A stretch of DNA of 52,222 bases from Thermodesulforhabdaceae bacterium (GCA_037482015.1 JBBFKT010000012.1:1-52222); one strand, 5' to 3'; positions 8,502-19,221 are shown, numbered from the stretch's first letter. The notes: generated from the sequence alone by a model not told the origin. Numbers and translations are program-made.

Positions 8502-8549
8502 TGTAAAGTTGGTCAAAATGGGCACCTCTAAGAAGGAGGAGAGATTCTC

Positions 8550-9431
8550 ATGAAACTTATTGGTGAAAATCTTAACATTGTAAGCAAGAAATATGGTAAG
8601 GCGCTTAAAGAGAGGGATGCCAAGACATTGCAAGAACTAGCTGTTCAGATGGCTGAAGCTGGAATGGATTACATAGATCTTAACATTGGTCCGGCTGGTA
8701 AATATGGAGAAGAATTGATGTCCTGGCTAGTGCCTGTTATTCACGAGGTTGTTGACCTTCCTCTAGCCCTGGACACTTCTAATATAAAAGCTATAGCAGC
8801 GGGGCTTAAGGTTCACAAAAAAGGAAGAGCCATGATTAACTCGATTATGGTTCGCCCTGAGAGAATGGAGGCGCTTCTTCCTTTAGCAAAAGAATATGAT
8901 GCTGAGTTTGTTGGACTTTTGTGGGGACCTGAGGGGATGCCTCGAGATGAAAATGAGCGTGGAGCGCTCTGCGCTGAACTTCTTTTCAGAGCTACTGAGA
9001 TGGGCATTCCACCAGAAAGAATTTATATAGACCCAATTCAAACCCCTGTTAATGTTCAGCAAAACCAGATTATGAGCGCTCTGGCATTTATGAAGATGTT
9101 CCCTGATATAGCTCCAGGTTGCAGTTCAACAATAGGATTATCTAACGTTTCTAATGGTGCTCCTGAGCATCTTCGTCCAATTCTAAATCAAGTAATGCTC
9201 ATTTTATGGAAGCGTTGGGGGATGCAATCAGCTATAGTTGATTGCTTCGATAAAGATCTTCATGCTATAGCTCGGGGCAAGCGTCCCGAACTAGAAGCTC
9301 TTGTGTATAAGGTAGAAGATGGCGAACCCATAGATATGAGTTCTCTTACCAAGGAAGAGCAGGATTACGTTAAGACTGCTCGAGTCATTCTTGGACATAC
9401 TCTATATTCAGATTCCTGGTTAGAACTCTAG
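8550..9431 (+). CDS. acsE: Methyltetrahydrofolate:corrinoid iron-sulfur protein methyltransferase
   Basis: A 293-residue pterin-binding (dihydropteroate synthase-like) TIM-barrel methyltransferase of the AcsE family. It moves the methyl group between methyl-tetrahydrofolate and the cobalt of AcsCD. Recognisable blocks are LIGENLNIVSKKYG at the N-terminus, DYIDLNIGPAG (pterin-site Asp/Asn), PLALDTSN, and GLSNVSNGAP near the C-terminal third. AGAAGGAGGAGAG precedes the ATG. It is the last gene of the acs operon and is followed by a strong terminator. It is slightly longer than the ~262 residues usual in acetogens. Confidence 0.93.
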   Translation: MKLIGENLNIVSKKYGKALKERDAKTLQELAVQMAEAGMDYIDLNIGPAGKYGEELMSWLVPVIHEVVDLPLALDTSNIKAIAAGLKVHKKGRAMINSIMVRPERMEALLPLAKEYDAEFVGLLWGPEGMPRDENERGALCAELLFRATEMGIPPERIYIDPIQTPVNVQQNQIMSALAFMKMFPDIAPGCSSTIGLSNVSNGAPEHLRPILNQVMLILWKRWGMQSAIVDCFDKDLHAIARGKRPELEALVYKVEDGEPIDMSSLTKEEQDYVKTARVILGHTLYSDSWLEL

Positions 9432-9462
9432 ACTTTATTTTCTTCCAAAAACTTTTTACTAT

Positions 9463-9495
9463 AAAACCCCATCTTTGATTCAAGATGGGGTTTTT
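9463..9495 (+). terminator. Rho-independent terminator of the acs operon
   Basis: AAAACCCCATCTT (9463-9475) and AAGATGGGGTTTT (9482-9494) form a perfect stem with a 6-nt loop, running into TTTTTCG. It lies 32 bases after the acsE stop. Confidence 0.9.
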
Positions 9496-9573
9496 CGATT
9501 TTCTTGGTGTTATCCAAGCCTTAAAGATTTTATTAACTGATTGCAAACTTTCTCATAGGGTAGGAGAGAGGTT

Positions 9574-12330
9574 ATGGTGAAGAAATACGTTTATGTTTTT
9601 GGAGGGGGAAGAGCCGAAGGGAATGCTAAGATGAAAGGTCTTTTGGGGGGCAAAGGTGCAAATCTTGCCGAAATGACAAATCTTGGTATTCCCGTTCCAC
9701 CAGGCTTTATCATCACGACTGAAGTATGTTCTTATTTTTACTCTCAAGGTGAAACCTATCCAGAAGAATTGAAGCCTCAAGTTGAAGCAGCTCTTCACCA
9801 CATAGAATCAGTCGTGGGAAGGCGTTTTGGGGATGCATCTAATCCCCTTTTAGTGTCTGTAAGATCTGGTGCCCCGGTAAGTATGCCCGGAATGATGGAT
9901 ACTGTCCTAAATCTGGGTCTCAATGACGAAACTGTTGTAGGCTTGGCTAAGCAAGCAAATAATGAGCGTTTTGCTTATGACTGTTATCGTCGGTTTGTTG
10001 CGATGTATGGAGATGTAGTGCTGGGGCTTAAGCCGGCTGCCAAAGACGAAATAGATCCTTTTGAAGAAATTCTTGATCGCATGAAACACGATCGGGGTGT
10101 TACCTATGATTATGAACTTACAGCCGATGATCTGAAAGAACTAGTAAGACTTTATAAAAAGCTTATAAAGGACCGCCTTAATGTAACCTTCCCGGATGAT
10201 CCATGGGAACAGTTGTGGGGTGCTATTGGAGCCGTTTTTAAGTCCTGGGATAATCCCAGAGCTATCGCTTATCGAGAACTTAACAATATTCCTTCAGATA
10301 TGGGCACGGCTGTTAATGTTCAGGCAATGGTTTTCGGAAATCTAGGAGAAGATTCCGCCACAGGTGTTGCCTTTACTAGAAATCCAGCTACCGGAGAAAA
10401 CGTTCTTTATGGCGAATATCTCATAAATGCTCAGGGTGAAGACGTTGTTGCCGGTATAAGGACACCGCAACCAATCAACAAAGCTCAGAAAGGTGATAAT
10501 GCTGATGTGCTTTCTTTAGAGGAAGCGATGCCCGAGGTGTATGCAGAACTCGAAAGAATTCGTCGTATTCTTGATCGTCATTATCGAGATATGCAAGACA
10601 TCGAGTTTACAATAGAACGCGGAAAATTGTGGATGCTGCAGACTAGATCCGGTAAAAGAACCGCCTTTGCTGCTCTTAGGATCGCCGTGGAAATGGTTGA
10701 AGAGGGAATTCTTTCAGAAGAGGAAGCGGTACTTAGAGTTGATCCTCAACAGCTTACACAGCTTCTTAGACCTACTTTCGATATAAAAGCTAAAGAAGAC
10801 GCTATAAAAAAGGGAGCTCTTATTGCCAAGGGATTAAATGCCGGTCCTGGAGCTGCTACAGGTAGAGTTGTTTTCAACGCTCCTGATGCTGAAGAATGGG
10901 CAGAACGAGGGGAAAAAGTTATTCTTGTGCGTATGGAAACGTCCCCGGAAGACATCCGAGGTATGCACGCTGCTCAAGGAATTCTTACCAGTCGTGGAGG
11001 CATGACCTCTCATGCGGCTCTTGTGGCAAGACAGATGGGCAAAGTCTGCATCGTTGGCTGTGGCGCTTTGGATATAAATTACAAAGCTCGCCAATTTGCC
11101 GTTGGGGACCTGGTGGTTAGAGAGGGAGATTGGATTTCTCTTGATGGATCTACCGGTGAAGTTTTATTGGGTCAGATTCCTACTCAACCTTCTGAAATTG
11201 TGAGAGTAGTGGTTGAGAAAACTCTTGGAATGAACGACTCATCCATAGTTCAGAATTATATGAAACTTATGTCCTGGGCAGATAAATATCGCCGCCTTGG
11301 CATCAGAACAAATGCGGACAAGCCTGATCAGGCTGCTATAGCAATAGCCTTTGGAGCAGAAGGAATCGGGCTTTGCAGAACAGAGCACATGTTTTTTGAG
11401 GGTGATCGCATCGATGCAGTGCGAGAAATGATTCTTGCTAAAGACAGGGAAGGAAGAGAAAAGGCCCTGCAAAAACTTCTTCCCATGCAAAAAGAGGATT
11501 TCAAAGGTATTTTCCGGGTAATGAACGGACTTCCTGTAACTATTAGAACTCTTGATCCACCACTCCATGAATTTTTGCCTGCTGATGAAAAAACTGCTGC
11601 GGATCTTGCCAAAAAGATGGGGGTACCCTTTGAAGAACTGTGGTCTAAGATACAGAACCTCCACGAAGCTAATCCGATGCTCGGTCACCGCGGCTGCCGT
11701 CTGGGAATTGTTTATCCAGAGATTACAGCTATGCAAGCCAGAGCAATTATTGAAGCGGCCTGTGAGGTCGCAGCGGAGGGAATACCGGTTGATCCAGAAA
11801 TTATGATTCCTCTTGTTGGACATGTTCTTGAACTCCGCCATCAGAAAAAGGTGGTTGATGATGTGGCAAAACAGGTTTTCCAGGAAAAGGGCATCTCTAT
11901 AAACTATCACGTTGGGACGATGATCGAGGTTCCAAGAGGAGCCATTACAGCTGGAGAAATTGCCAAAGAAGCGGAATTTTTCTCCTTTGGAACTAATGAT
12001 CTTACTCAGACGGTTTATGGTATTAGCCGGGACGATGCCGCAAAATTCCTTCATCATTACATAGAGATGGAAATTTGGGATAATGATCCTTTTGAAATTA
12101 TAGATCGAGATGGTGTCGGGGAAGTAATGAAAATCGCTGTGGAACGAGGGCGCAGAACCAGACCGGATCTCAAAATCGGTATATGCGGAGAACATGGCGG
12201 TGAACCCCATTCGGTTGCTTTCTGCCACGAAATAGGTCTGGATTATGTGAGCTGTTCTCCGTATCGTGTTCCTGTTGCTCGACTTGCTGCGGCGCAGGCT
12301 GCTATTAGGGAAAAAATGGTTAAAAAATAA
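9574..12330 (+). CDS. ppdK: Pyruvate, phosphate dikinase
   Basis: A 918-residue PpdK that interconverts pyruvate, ATP and phosphate with PEP, AMP and pyrophosphate. The N-terminal nucleotide-binding domain starts [21 protein letters not shown]. The central phosphohistidine is His480 in [18 protein letters not shown]. The C-terminal PEP/pyruvate barrel carries [10 protein letters not shown] with the catalytic Cys. The ATG follows TAGGAGAGAGG. Being next to acs genes, it plausibly lifts pyruvate made from acetyl-CoA to PEP for gluconeogenesis. It has its own transcription unit, because a terminator precedes it. Length is typical for bacterial PpdK. Confidence 0.97.
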   Translation: MVKKYVYVFGGGRAEGNAKMKGLLGGKGANLAEMTNLGIPVPPGFIITTEVCSYFYSQGETYPEELKPQVEAALHHIESVVGRRFGDASNPLLVSVRSGAPVSMPGMMDTVLNLGLNDETVVGLAKQANNERFAYDCYRRFVAMYGDVVLGLKPAAKDEIDPFEEILDRMKHDRGVTYDYELTADDLKELVRLYKKLIKDRLNVTFPDDPWEQLWGAIGAVFKSWDNPRAIAYRELNNIPSDMGTAVNVQAMVFGNLGEDSATGVAFTRNPATGENVLYGEYLINAQGEDVVAGIRTPQPINKAQKGDNADVLSLEEAMPEVYAELERIRRILDRHYRDMQDIEFTIERGKLWMLQTRSGKRTAFAALRIAVEMVEEGILSEEEAVLRVDPQQLTQLLRPTFDIKAKEDAIKKGALIAKGLNAGPGAATGRVVFNAPDAEEWAERGEKVILVRMETSPEDIRGMHAAQGILTSRGGMTSHAALVARQMGKVCIVGCGALDINYKARQFAVGDLVVREGDWISLDGSTGEVLLGQIPTQPSEIVRVVVEKTLGMNDSSIVQNYMKLMSWADKYRRLGIRTNADKPDQAAIAIAFGAEGIGLCRTEHMFFEGDRIDAVREMILAKDREGREKALQKLLPMQKEDFKGIFRVMNGLPVTIRTLDPPLHEFLPADEKTAADLAKKMGVPFEELWSKIQNLHEANPMLGHRGCRLGIVYPEITAMQARAIIEAACEVAAEGIPVDPEIMIPLVGHVLELRHQKKVVDDVAKQVFQEKGISINYHVGTMIEVPRGAITAGEIAKEAEFFSFGTNDLTQTVYGISRDDAAKFLHHYIEMEIWDNDPFEIIDRDGVGEVMKIAVERGRRTRPDLKIGICGEHGGEPHSVAFCHEIGLDYVSCSPYRVPVARLAAAQAAIREKMVKK

Positions 12331-12427
12331 TATATCAATCAAAAACTGGAGGGGTTTTTAGTGGTTATTCTTGGTTAAGAAATCCGTTATGCTGTTTTGA
12401 TATAGCAGTGGCAACCCAAACCCCTCC
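12331..12427 (+). promoter_or_regulatory. Interleaved inverted repeats between ppdK and the CitE-like gene
   Basis: GGAGGGGTTT (12348-12357) is complementary to AAACCCCTCC (12418-12427), which is followed by TTTAGCTTTT. Independently, TATATCA (12331-12337) is complementary to TGATATA (12398-12404). The order left1-left2-right1-right2 means the two stems interleave, as in a pseudoknot or a pair of alternative folds. This could be a terminator with a long loop or a regulatory leader. The role is inferred. Confidence 0.4.
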
Positions 12428-12460
12428 TTTAGCTTTTATACGATGTGAGGAGTTTTAATT

Positions 12461-13408
12461 ATGGATCGCCCTTTTAGATTGCGTCGCTGCATCCTTTCAG
12501 TCCCAGGTAATAGAGAAAAAATGCTAGCAAAAGCCAGAAACATTGCTGTTGATGTGCTGATGTTTGATCTTGAGGATAGTGTTCCTGTGGACGAGAAGGC
12601 GCGAGCACGCCAGATGATCAGTGAATGTCTTCTTGAAGAAGAGAAATGGGCGAGTGGAAGTCGTTCTGTTCGTATAAATCCTATGGATTCACCCTATGCC
12701 TATCGTGATATTGTGGATGTTGTTGAAAGAGCCGGTAAGGCTATCGACACAATCGTTATTCCTAAGGTCAATCACCCCTGTGAAGTTAAAGCTGTGGATT
12801 ATATTTTGACTCAGATTGAAAGATCTGTGGGATTACCTGATGGAAAAATTGGATTGGAAGCCTCCATAGAAACTGCGGAAGGACTTCTTAGAGTGAAAGA
12901 GATAGCCTTCAGTTCAGAAAGATTGGAAACTTTGGTTTTTGGTATTGCTGATTATGCTGCTTCAGTTGGAGCGATGACCCGAGGGGTAAGTGGACACGGT
13001 GAAGCCGAAGAATTTTATCCGGGACATCGTTGGCATTTCCCGTTAAGTCGCATGATTATGGCGGCAAAAGCTGCAGGACTTGCAGCGATTGATGCACCTT
13101 ATGGAAATTACAAAGATCCAGATGGACTCCGAAAATCTTGTCTCCTTGCTGCTGCTTTAGGTTGTGATGGCAAATGGGCGATACACCCAGATCAGATCTC
13201 AATTATCGAAGAAGTTTTTTCCCCAGGTGAAGAAGATGTTGAAAGAAGCCGAAGGATTATAGAAGCTTATGAAGTATCGAAAAAAGAGGGCAAAGGATCA
13301 TTCTCTCTCGATGGAAAAATGATAGACGGGGCATCACTCCGAATTGCTATGAAGATCAATACTTATGCAGAGCTTATGAAGACTCGGCAACGGGGAAGTG
13401 AAAAATAA
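12461..13408 (+). CDS. HpcH/HpaI aldolase / CitE-family lyase (malyl-CoA-lyase-like)
   Basis: A 315-residue protein of the CitE/HpcH-HpaI superfamily, whose members cleave or form citryl-CoA, malyl-CoA or related CoA esters in a Mg-dependent TIM barrel. Family signatures are RCILSVPGNREKMLAKA at the N-terminus, MFDLEDSVP, SVRINPMDSP, IGLEASIETAEGL (with the metal-ligand Glu), LVFGIADYAAS and GCDGKWAIHPDQI near the C-terminus. The ATG follows TGAGGAG. No citrate lyase alpha or gamma genes are present, so a stand-alone malyl-CoA or methylmalyl-CoA-type lyase is more likely than a citrate lyase subunit. The substrate cannot be read from the sequence. Confidence 0.85.
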   Translation: MDRPFRLRRCILSVPGNREKMLAKARNIAVDVLMFDLEDSVPVDEKARARQMISECLLEEEKWASGSRSVRINPMDSPYAYRDIVDVVERAGKAIDTIVIPKVNHPCEVKAVDYILTQIERSVGLPDGKIGLEASIETAEGLLRVKEIAFSSERLETLVFGIADYAASVGAMTRGVSGHGEAEEFYPGHRWHFPLSRMIMAAKAAGLAAIDAPYGNYKDPDGLRKSCLLAAALGCDGKWAIHPDQISIIEEVFSPGEEDVERSRRIIEAYEVSKKEGKGSFSLDGKMIDGASLRIAMKINTYAELMKTRQRGSEK

Positions 13409-13433
13409 CAATAGCTTTATCGAGGGAGATACG

Positions 13434-14009
13434 ATGATGTTTCTACAAAAACATCTAATATGGTTGGTTTCTTTAGTGGCCTTAGGAGTTTTATATCCCG
13501 TTTTGTCTGAGGCTAAAGTGGTGGTTTGTGAAAGCCACAAGATGCGGTATCGCTTTTGTGAGGTTGAAGTTAGGGGATCGGTTAGAATGATCAAGCAGAT
13601 TTCAGATGCTCCTTGCATTGAAGGACAGACCTGGGGGTATGATCGCTACGGAATCTGGGTAACTAATGGATGTAGAGCAAAATTTGAAATAGAAGAGCGA
13701 GTTAGCGGTCCAAAGGTGATAAAGATATCCTGCGAGAGCGAACATGAAAGATACCAATATTGTCCGGTGAGCGTTGTAGTTGGAGAAGTGAGGCTTTTGA
13801 AGCAGTTTTCAAAAAGCCCTTGTATAGAAGGACAAAGTTGGGGCTTCGATAAACACGGGGTATGGGTTGATAGTGGATGTAGAGGTGAATTTGCTATATA
13901 TCCTGAGGTAAGGTATTATCCTGGTAGGCATCGAATTGAGCCCGATAATCGCGAACCTCAGGTTATTCCTTATAGTCCTAATGTTCCGGTGCAAAAAAGG
14001 AAATGGTGA
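13434..14009 (+). CDS. Secreted DUF3011 protein with two repeats
   Basis: A 191-residue exported protein. GAGGGAGAT precedes ATG 13434 (an upstream in-frame start at 13398 overlaps the previous gene and lacks support). A signal peptide (LIWLVSLVALGVLYPVLSEA) is followed by two ~70-residue repeats sharing the pattern CES-x-RY-x-xC, SDAPCIEGQTWGYD / SKSPCIEGQSWGFD, and GIWVTNGCRAKF / GVWVDSGCRGEF. This matches the DUF3011 family. Each repeat has four Cys residues that may form disulfides. The Pro/Arg-rich tail is probably disordered. The function is unknown. It converges with the NifA-like activator, with a 7-base gap. Confidence 0.75.
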   Translation: MMFLQKHLIWLVSLVALGVLYPVLSEAKVVVCESHKMRYRFCEVEVRGSVRMIKQISDAPCIEGQTWGYDRYGIWVTNGCRAKFEIEERVSGPKVIKISCESEHERYQYCPVSVVVGEVRLLKQFSKSPCIEGQSWGFDKHGVWVDSGCRGEFAIYPEVRYYPGRHRIEPDNREPQVIPYSPNVPVQKRKW

Positions 14010-14016
14010 TTGTTGA

Positions 14017-15522
14017 TTAGGATGATCTAATTTTGAGTCCATACTTGGCAGCTTTATATTGAATAACCCTTCTGGTAGTTTTGAGGAGTCGTGCTGCTTT
14101 AGATACGTTACCACCCGATAGCTGAAGGGCATCCATGATAAGAGATCTCTCATAGGATTCGACCATGGATTTAAGAATTCCAAAAGATTTTTCAGAATGG
14201 GGGATGTTTTTTGGTTGAAGAGTTGGTGGCAAGTGAAAAACTTCAATTGTATCTTCTGTAGCCATTAACACTGCTCGCTCTATGACATTTTCTAATTCTC
14301 GCACATTTCCTGGCCAGAAGTAATTCAGAAAAATTTCGGCTACTGTTGGAGAGATTCTTTTTACGGATTTACTCAGTTCATGCGAATACTTAGAAATAAA
14401 ATGTTCAGCAAGTAGTAGAATATCTGCTCCTCGATCCCGAAGTGGTGGAATATGAATGGTAAAAGCGTTAAGCCGATAATAAAGATCCGCTCTGAATTTC
14501 CCGTTCTCAACTTCTTTCTGTAAATCCCGATTAGTTGCGGCAATAATTCTAACGTCAACCTTTACGGTTTTAGAAGACCCAAGAGGCTGGAATTCCCGTT
14601 CTTGCAGGACTCTTAGTAGCTTTGCCTGAGCGCCTAGAGGCAGTTCTCCCACTTCGTCTAGAAATATGGTGCCTCCGTGAGCTTCTTCGAACCTTCCTTT
14701 TCGCCTTGTAAAAGCACCGGTAAATGCCCCTTTTTCATGACCAAAGAGTTCGCTTTCAAGCAATGTCTCAGGTAGTGCGGCACAATTTACTCTGACAAGG
14801 GGTCCGTTGGCTCTTGGACTATTTTCGTGTATAGCCTTTGCGACCAACTCTTTCCCTGTGCCAGTTTCTCCGTAAATTAGAACCGTCATATTAGATGGGG
14901 CTACCTGGTCAATAAGTATCAGGACGTCTTGAACCCCCTTTGATCGCCCGATGATGTCGGTCTTGGGTCTTTTAGGGTTAGCCACAATTCTTCTTAAACT
15001 TAAGTTTTCTTCCTCGATGGCTCGAACATAGACAGATTTTCCTAGCAGATCGGCAACGGCTGTAAGTAAATTAAGTTCCCTTTCTAAATCTTTTTCATCT
15101 TTTTTCGAAACACTGTCTGCGGAGAGAACACCGACAACTTTTTCTTGATATTTTATGGGAACACAAAAGAATGCAAGCTCTGATCTATTTAGGTTTTTTC
15201 TGATACCGGTGCGATCGAGAAAATGAACCTCTTGTCCTAGATTGGCTACAGCAACGGGACGTCCCGTTTGAGCCACTTGTCCTGTGATGCCTTCACCGGG
15301 GCGATAGGAAATCATAGCGGGGGGAATATTCACACCCTGGATAACATCGAGCCAGACCTCGCCGGTAGAAAGATCTAGAACAGAAATCATACCCCGTTTC
15401 ATTCCAAGATCCTCGCTTAAAATGTCGAGCACCTTTTTGAACTGATCACGGATTTCACTGCCGCTGGTTATAATCTTGGCTATTTTGTAAAGTGCTTGAA
15501 GTTCTTCGTAGGAATAGGCCAT
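14017..15522 (-). CDS. NifA-like sigma-54-dependent transcriptional activator (GAF, AAA+, Fis-type HTH)
   Basis: A 501-residue enhancer-binding protein. The N-terminal GAF domain (about residues 1-165) is followed by a sigma-54 AAA+ domain with Walker A GETGTGKE and the sigma-54-contacting loop in [16 protein letters not shown]-terminal Fis-type helix-turn-helix around [16 protein letters not shown] completes it. The layout resembles NifA/NtrC-type activators that sense small molecules through GAF, without a receiver domain. No histidine kinase or nif gene is adjacent. The target is unknown. The gene is divergent from dnaE across 86 bases. I saw no canonical -24/-12 site near it. Confidence 0.9.
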   Translation of the reverse strand: MAYSYEELQALYKIAKIITSGSEIRDQFKKVLDILSEDLGMKRGMISVLDLSTGEVWLDVIQGVNIPPAMISYRPGEGITGQVAQTGRPVAVANLGQEVHFLDRTGIRKNLNRSELAFFCVPIKYQEKVVGVLSADSVSKKDEKDLERELNLLTAVADLLGKSVYVRAIEEENLSLRRIVANPKRPKTDIIGRSKGVQDVLILIDQVAPSNMTVLIYGETGTGKELVAKAIHENSPRANGPLVRVNCAALPETLLESELFGHEKGAFTGAFTRRKGRFEEAHGGTIFLDEVGELPLGAQAKLLRVLQEREFQPLGSSKTVKVDVRIIAATNRDLQKEVENGKFRADLYYRLNAFTIHIPPLRDRGADILLLAEHFISKYSHELSKSVKRISPTVAEIFLNYFWPGNVRELENVIERAVLMATEDTIEVFHLPPTLQPKNIPHSEKSFGILKSMVESYERSLIMDALQLSGGNVSKAARLLKTTRRVIQYKAAKYGLKIRSS

Positions 15523-15608
15523 AATGTTTTTGATCGCACCTCCTCTTCGATAGATTTCAGGAGTAATATTTTACATACATTATGGTGATTTAGAAAAGGA
15601 GTTTATTT

Positions 15609-18600
15609 ATGTCTTCCTTTGTTCATTTGCATGTTCACACAGAATACAGCCTTTTGGATGGGGCTATAAAAATAGGTGATCTGGTGAAAACTGCTAAAAG
15701 TTACGGTATGCCTGCCGTTGCTATAACCGATCATGGAAACATGTATGGAGCTTTGGAATTTTACGAAAAAGCCAGGGAAGCTGGTATAAAGCCGATTATA
15801 GGTTGTGAGATATACCTAACCCCTTACGGTTTGAAAGATCAAGCGGTTGAAGCAAAACGCATTAAAGAAGACGACGATGACAAAAACTATCATCTTGTTC
15901 TTCTTGCTGTGAATTTCGAAGGTTACAAAAATCTTTTGAAAATTGTTTCTACAGCCCACCTGGAAGGTTTCTATTACAAACCTTGCATAGATAAAGATCG
16001 TCTATCTGTTCATGCTAAGGGATTGATAGCTCTCTCGAGTTGCTTGAAAGGAGAAATTGCACGGAATATCCTGAAAAATCGCCCTGATAAAGCCCGAGAT
16101 GTGGCAGGGCAATACGTAGATATCTTCGGATTGGAAAATTTTTACATAGAGCTTCAAGCCAACGGATTATTGGAACAGGCTCAGGTTAATGAAGAGTTAA
16201 TTCGGCTTGCCAAGTCAATGGGACTTAAGCTGGTTGCAACAAATGATTGCCATTATTTGAAAAAAGATCATGCCAGGGCTCATGAAATACTTCTCTGTAT
16301 ACAGACTAATAAAACTATTTTTGATGAGAAACGAATGAGGTTTCATACTGATGAGCTATATTTTAAGTCCCCTGATGAAATGGCTCTGGCATTCCGACAT
16401 ATTCCAGAAGCGATCAAAAGCACGATCGAGATTAGCGACCGATGTGAGCTTGAGATCCAGCTAGACAAACATATATTTCCGGAATTTCCTCTTGACAACG
16501 GCGAGACTGCAGAGAGTCGTTTCGAACAACTTGCTCGGAGTGGACTTGTAAAAAGGTGGCAGAAGATTCAGCAAAGATTTTCAGATGAACAGAGAGAAAA
16601 TCAGTGGCGGATATATCAGGAAAGGCTTGAGAAGGAAATAGCGGTAATAAAAAAGACAGGATTTGCCTCTTACTTTCTTGTAGTGGCGGATTTTATTAGT
16701 TACTCAAAAAGTCAGGGTATTCCTGTTGGTCCTGGAAGAGGATCTGCTGCTGGAAGTCTTGCGGCTTATGCTATGGGTATAACAGATATTGATCCTATCG
16801 AGCACGGGCTTCTTTTTGAAAGGTTTCTTAATGAAGAACGTGTGAGTATGCCTGATATTGATGTGGACTTTTGCCAAAGGAGGCGTGAAGAAGTTCTAAA
16901 ATATGTAACGGAGAAATATGGAGCCGATCGAGTTGCTCATATAACCACCTTTGGAACGATGCAAGCAAAACAAGTAGTTCGTGATGTGGGAAGAGCCTTA
17001 GGGGTTCCATATTCAGAGGTGGATAAAATCGCTAAGTTAATCCCAGATTCTCTAGGAATGACTCTTCAGAGAGCTTTTGAACTAGAACCCAGATTAGAAG
17101 AACTTAGGATGCAAAATCCGCAGTACAGAGAGCTTTTCGATATTGCTTTTGTATTAGAAAGACTTGCCCGCCACGCATCAACTCACGCCGCAGGTATCGT
17201 TATCGCTGATCGCCCCATAATCGAATATGTGCCGCTCTATCGAGACCAAAATGGTGAAGTGGTTACTCAATATTCTATGAAATATGTCGAAAAGGTCGGG
17301 CTTATAAAATTTGACTTTTTGGGATTGAGAAATCTCACACTCATAAAAGATGCAGTTGAGATGATTAAAAAAAATCACGGAATAGAACTCGATATGTTAA
17401 ACATCCCGCTTGATGACAAAAAAACCTATGAGCTTTTATGTCTGGGTGACACAACGGGCATTTTCCAGCTTGAAAGTGCAGGCATGAGGGATATTCTGGT
17501 TAGACTTAAACCAGAGCGTTTTTCTGACATCGTGGCTCTTGTTGCCCTTTATCGGCCTGGACCTATCCAGAGCGGGATGGTGGATCAGTATATTCGAGCT
17601 AAACACGGTGAAATCCCCATAAAATACGAACTCGATGAACTCCGACCCATTCTTGAAGAGACTTACGGGGTTATCCTCTATCAGGAACAGGTTATGCAAA
17701 TTGCGAGCACTCTTGCTAATTATTCTCTTGGAGAAGCTGATATTCTTCGTCGAGCCATGGGGAAGAAAATACCAGAGGTTATGCAGGCTCAGCGCAATCG
17801 CTTCCTGGAAGGATGCAAGGCAAACAATATCAGTGAAGAAAAAGCTAATAAGATCTTTGATCAAATGGAAAAGTTTGCTCTCTACGGTTTTAATAAGTCT
17901 CACAGTGCTGCCTACGCCTTTATAACTTATCAAACAGCTTATCTTAAGGCTCACTATCCCCTGGAATTCACTGCCTCTCTCATGAATAGCGTATTAAGCA
18001 ATTCGGATAAGATAGTTAAGCTAATAAACGAATGTAGAGAAAAAGGAATTGATGTCCTTCCTCCCGATATTAATGTTAGCAATAGTGGTTTTAGTGTTTC
18101 AAACGGAAAAATACGTTTTGGACTTGCTGCTGTGAAAAACGTGGGAGAGGCAGCAGTGGAAGCGATTTTGGAAGAGAGATCCAAAAATGGACCATTTAGT
18201 TCGATTTTCGATTTTTGCGAACGAGTTGATTTACAAAAAGTTAATAGGCGAATTATCGAACAACTTATCAAGTGTGGATCCTTTGATTCCATTCATCCTC
18301 AGCGGTCCCAGGTGATGGCTGCTCTAGATGAAGCGCTGGAACGAGCTCAGGCTTTTCAGAAGGAGCGTCAGGGAGGACAAAGGACTCTATTTGAGCTTCT
18401 GGGGAAAAAAGGGTCTAAGAGTGGTGTCAAGCCAATGTTGTCTGCCCAGCTTCCAGAGTGTCCTCCATGGGATGAAAAGACAGTGCTTCGATATGAAAAG
18501 GAATCTCTTGGATTTTATGTTTCATCTCACCCAATGGATATTTACAAAGAACGACTGAAATACATATGTAGTGGAAGTTCTAGAGATGTAGAAACTATGC

Positions 18601-19199
18601 CAGATGGGGCTGAAGTGGTGCTTGCAGGCATTCTTTCGCTTGAAAAGGAGGTGACAACAAGAAGAGGCGAAAAGATGGGGTTTCTCCAGCTAGAGGATAA
18701 AGAAGGTCTGATAGAAATGGTTGCTTTTCCTGAAACATATGCACTGGTGAGAGATCGACTTCACGACGAAGATGAACCTGTTGTGGTGATAGGGACTGTT
18801 CAGAACCAAATAGGAGGGTTTGATGATGAAGAAGCTGGAAGCGCCGATGATGCTCAACAGCAAACTGGTTGGGGAAGACGATCTGGTGTTAAAATAATTG
18901 TGAAGGACATTATTGACATAGACGAAGCTGAGCGACGATCAATAGACAGACTGATACTTCATATGAGAACAGATAAACTTCAGAAGGATGATCTGTTTCG
19001 ATTGCGTAATCTTATCGTGGATCATAGGGGAAATTGTCCTGTGTTCTTGAAGCTTGATGTGGATGGAAAAGGGGAAGTAACGGTGCTTTTAGGAGATGAG
19101 TATAAGGTTAATCCTTCAAGTGATCTGTTGGATGGTTTAAGAAGGCATTTTGGGGGAGGGTCCTTGGAGGTAATCTATGGTATGGCATGTGGGGGTTGA
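15609..19199 (+). CDS. dnaE: DNA polymerase III alpha subunit
   Basis: A 1196-residue replicative polymerase of the DnaE1 type. The N-terminal PHP domain begins HLHVHTEYSLLDGAIK and includes AITDHGNMYG. The polymerase active site carries PGRGSAAGSLAAYA and the catalytic acidic motif MPDIDVDFCQ. A helix-hairpin-helix region and an OB-fold (near GAEVVLAGILSLEKEV) follow. AAAAGGAG lies upstream of the ATG. Downstream it is followed by a Mth938-like gene and holC, the latter encoding another DNA polymerase III subunit, so replication genes cluster here. Length is normal. Confidence 0.97.
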   Translation: MSSFVHLHVHTEYSLLDGAIKIGDLVKTAKSYGMPAVAITDHGNMYGALEFYEKAREAGIKPIIGCEIYLTPYGLKDQAVEAKRIKEDDDDKNYHLVLLAVNFEGYKNLLKIVSTAHLEGFYYKPCIDKDRLSVHAKGLIALSSCLKGEIARNILKNRPDKARDVAGQYVDIFGLENFYIELQANGLLEQAQVNEELIRLAKSMGLKLVATNDCHYLKKDHARAHEILLCIQTNKTIFDEKRMRFHTDELYFKSPDEMALAFRHIPEAIKSTIEISDRCELEIQLDKHIFPEFPLDNGETAESRFEQLARSGLVKRWQKIQQRFSDEQRENQWRIYQERLEKEIAVIKKTGFASYFLVVADFISYSKSQGIPVGPGRGSAAGSLAAYAMGITDIDPIEHGLLFERFLNEERVSMPDIDVDFCQRRREEVLKYVTEKYGADRVAHITTFGTMQAKQVVRDVGRALGVPYSEVDKIAKLIPDSLGMTLQRAFELEPRLEELRMQNPQYRELFDIAFVLERLARHASTHAAGIVIADRPIIEYVPLYRDQNGEVVTQYSMKYVEKVGLIKFDFLGLRNLTLIKDAVEMIKKNHGIELDMLNIPLDDKKTYELLCLGDTTGIFQLESAGMRDILVRLKPERFSDIVALVALYRPGPIQSGMVDQYIRAKHGEIPIKYELDELRPILEETYGVILYQEQVMQIASTLANYSLGEADILRRAMGKKIPEVMQAQRNRFLEGCKANNISEEKANKIFDQMEKFALYGFNKSHSAAYAFITYQTAYLKAHYPLEFTASLMNSVLSNSDKIVKLINECREKGIDVLPPDINVSNSGFSVSNGKIRFGLAAVKNVGEAAVEAILEERSKNGPFSSIFDFCERVDLQKVNRRIIEQLIKCGSFDSIHPQRSQVMAALDEALERAQAFQKERQGGQRTLFELLGKKGSKSGVKPMLSAQLPECPPWDEKTVLRYEKESLGFYVSSHPMDIYKERLKYICSGSSRDVETMPDGAEVVLAGILSLEKEVTTRRGEKMGFLQLEDKEGLIEMVAFPETYALVRDRLHDEDEPVVVIGTVQNQIGGFDDEEAGSADDAQQQTGWGRRSGVKIIVKDIIDIDEAERRSIDRLILHMRTDKLQKDDLFRLRNLIVDHRGNCPVFLKLDVDGKGEVTVLLGDEYKVNPSSDLLDGLRRHFGGGSLEVIYGMACGG

Positions 19200-19221
19200 A
19201 ATTTAGGTTCAGGAGTTATCC

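Noticed and set aside
11239-12342. 367-codon minus-strand open frame inside ppdK
   Set aside because: It lies wholly opposite a conserved ppdK domain, and its product has no recognisable features.
12361-12378. Five-codon leader peptide from GTG 12361
   Set aside because: It is too short and without coding features to list as a gene; kept only as part of the inverted-repeat observation.
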